Under the pieces are notes generated by a model. The model was given only the letters and a program-made list of their open reading frames with translations, was not told where the DNA came from and did not search any database. The translations under genes were made by a program, and so were the position numbers. Shown one piece after another: positions 4,993 to 5,259 of a stretch of 5,259 bases of DNA (its first letter is position 1; every line of letters starts with the position of its first letter). The DNA is from Gallionellaceae bacterium (GTDB lineage Bacteria; Pseudomonadota; Gammaproteobacteria; Burkholderiales; Gallionellaceae). The DNA lies in NCBI GenBank assembly GCA_031277195.1, contig JAITMU010000062.1:1-5259 (forward strand). The letters are read 5' to 3'.

Positions 4993-5259
4993 TCACTGCG
5001 ACAACCGCGCCTTGACCAGCGCCGAAACCTTGCCCATGTCGGCGCGACCGGCCAGTTTGGGTTTAAGCAGGGCGATCACTTTGCCCATTTCCTGCGGCGA
5101 TTGCGCGCCGCTAGCGGCAACCGCTTCGTCCACCGCCGCCGCGATTTCGGCTTCGCTCAACGCTTGCGGCATGTAGCCTTGCAATATGCCGACTTCAAAT
5201 TTTTCGTTGTCCGCCAATTCCTGACGGCCTGCGGCTTCAAACTGGGTGATCGAATCCTG
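4993..5259 (-). CDS. yqeY: YqeY / GatB-YqeY domain protein, C-terminal part only
   Basis: The last 88 codons are present; the frame stays open to the window edge, so the true start lies outside. The family usually has about 150 residues, so roughly 60 are missing. Visible family features are DSITQFEAAGRQEL at the left side of the fragment, then KFEVGILQGYMPQALSEAEI, and the ending GKVIALLKPKLAGRADMGKVSALVKARL, which matches the helical domain shared with the tail of GatB, the Glu-tRNA(Gln)/Asp-tRNA(Asn) amidotransferase subunit. A TTG at 5215-5217 could be mistaken for a start but lies inside the conserved domain. The cellular role of free YqeY is not settled; a link to tRNA handling is inferred from the GatB similarity. 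In betaproteobacteria it commonly lies between rpsU and dnaG, as implied here. Confidence 0.93.
   Translation of the reverse strand, partial: QDSITQFEAAGRQELADNEKFEVGILQGYMPQALSEAEIAAAVDEAVAASGAQSPQEMGKVIALLKPKLAGRADMGKVSALVKARLSQ

Overview
This 5.26 kb window comes from a proteobacterial chromosome, most likely a betaproteobacterium. A member of the Nitrosomonadales or a related group is a tentative guess. The evidence is the gene order yqeY - dnaG - rpoD, the long RpoD with an alanine/lysine-rich amino end, and the style of the DnaG and YqeY proteins. I cannot name a genus from the sequence alone.

Right part (positions 902-5259, all on the minus strand, transcribed from high to low coordinates): this is the macromolecular synthesis operon. 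It holds the C-terminal end of yqeY (cut by the window edge), an 89-bp C/T- and G/A-rich inverted repeat, dnaG (DNA primase), a 61-bp gap with a good candidate promoter for rpoD, rpoD (the main sigma factor), and, 5 nt after the rpoD stop, a tRNA gene with anticodon CAT. The tRNA body resembles tRNA-Ile2, the isoleucine tRNA matured by lysidine synthetase, more than methionine tRNA. rpsU would be expected upstream of yqeY, beyond the window edge. The genes link translation (rpsU, tRNA), replication initiation (dnaG) and transcription (rpoD).

Left part (positions 1-901, plus strand): an accessory segment converges on the operon. It carries a BrnT/BrnA-type toxin-antitoxin pair (DUF497 toxin, then DUF4415 antitoxin) with a 35-nt overlap. 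A well-formed sigma-70 promoter lies so close to brnT that the toxin mRNA is predicted to begin at, or within a base or two of, its ATG. The antitoxin has its own Shine-Dalgarno-like site. Positions 1-227 and 811-901 hold no convincing gene. The pair sits next to the 3' end of a tRNA gene, a classic integration site, and a short imperfect copy of the tRNA 3' end occurs at 21-34. No integrase is visible.

Most of the window is ordinary, well-conserved housekeeping sequence. The points most worth a second look are the probably leaderless toxin start, the rpoD-tRNA junction, the inverted-repeat element between yqeY and dnaG, and the in-frame tandem repeats in rpoD. I see no evidence of a wholly new system.
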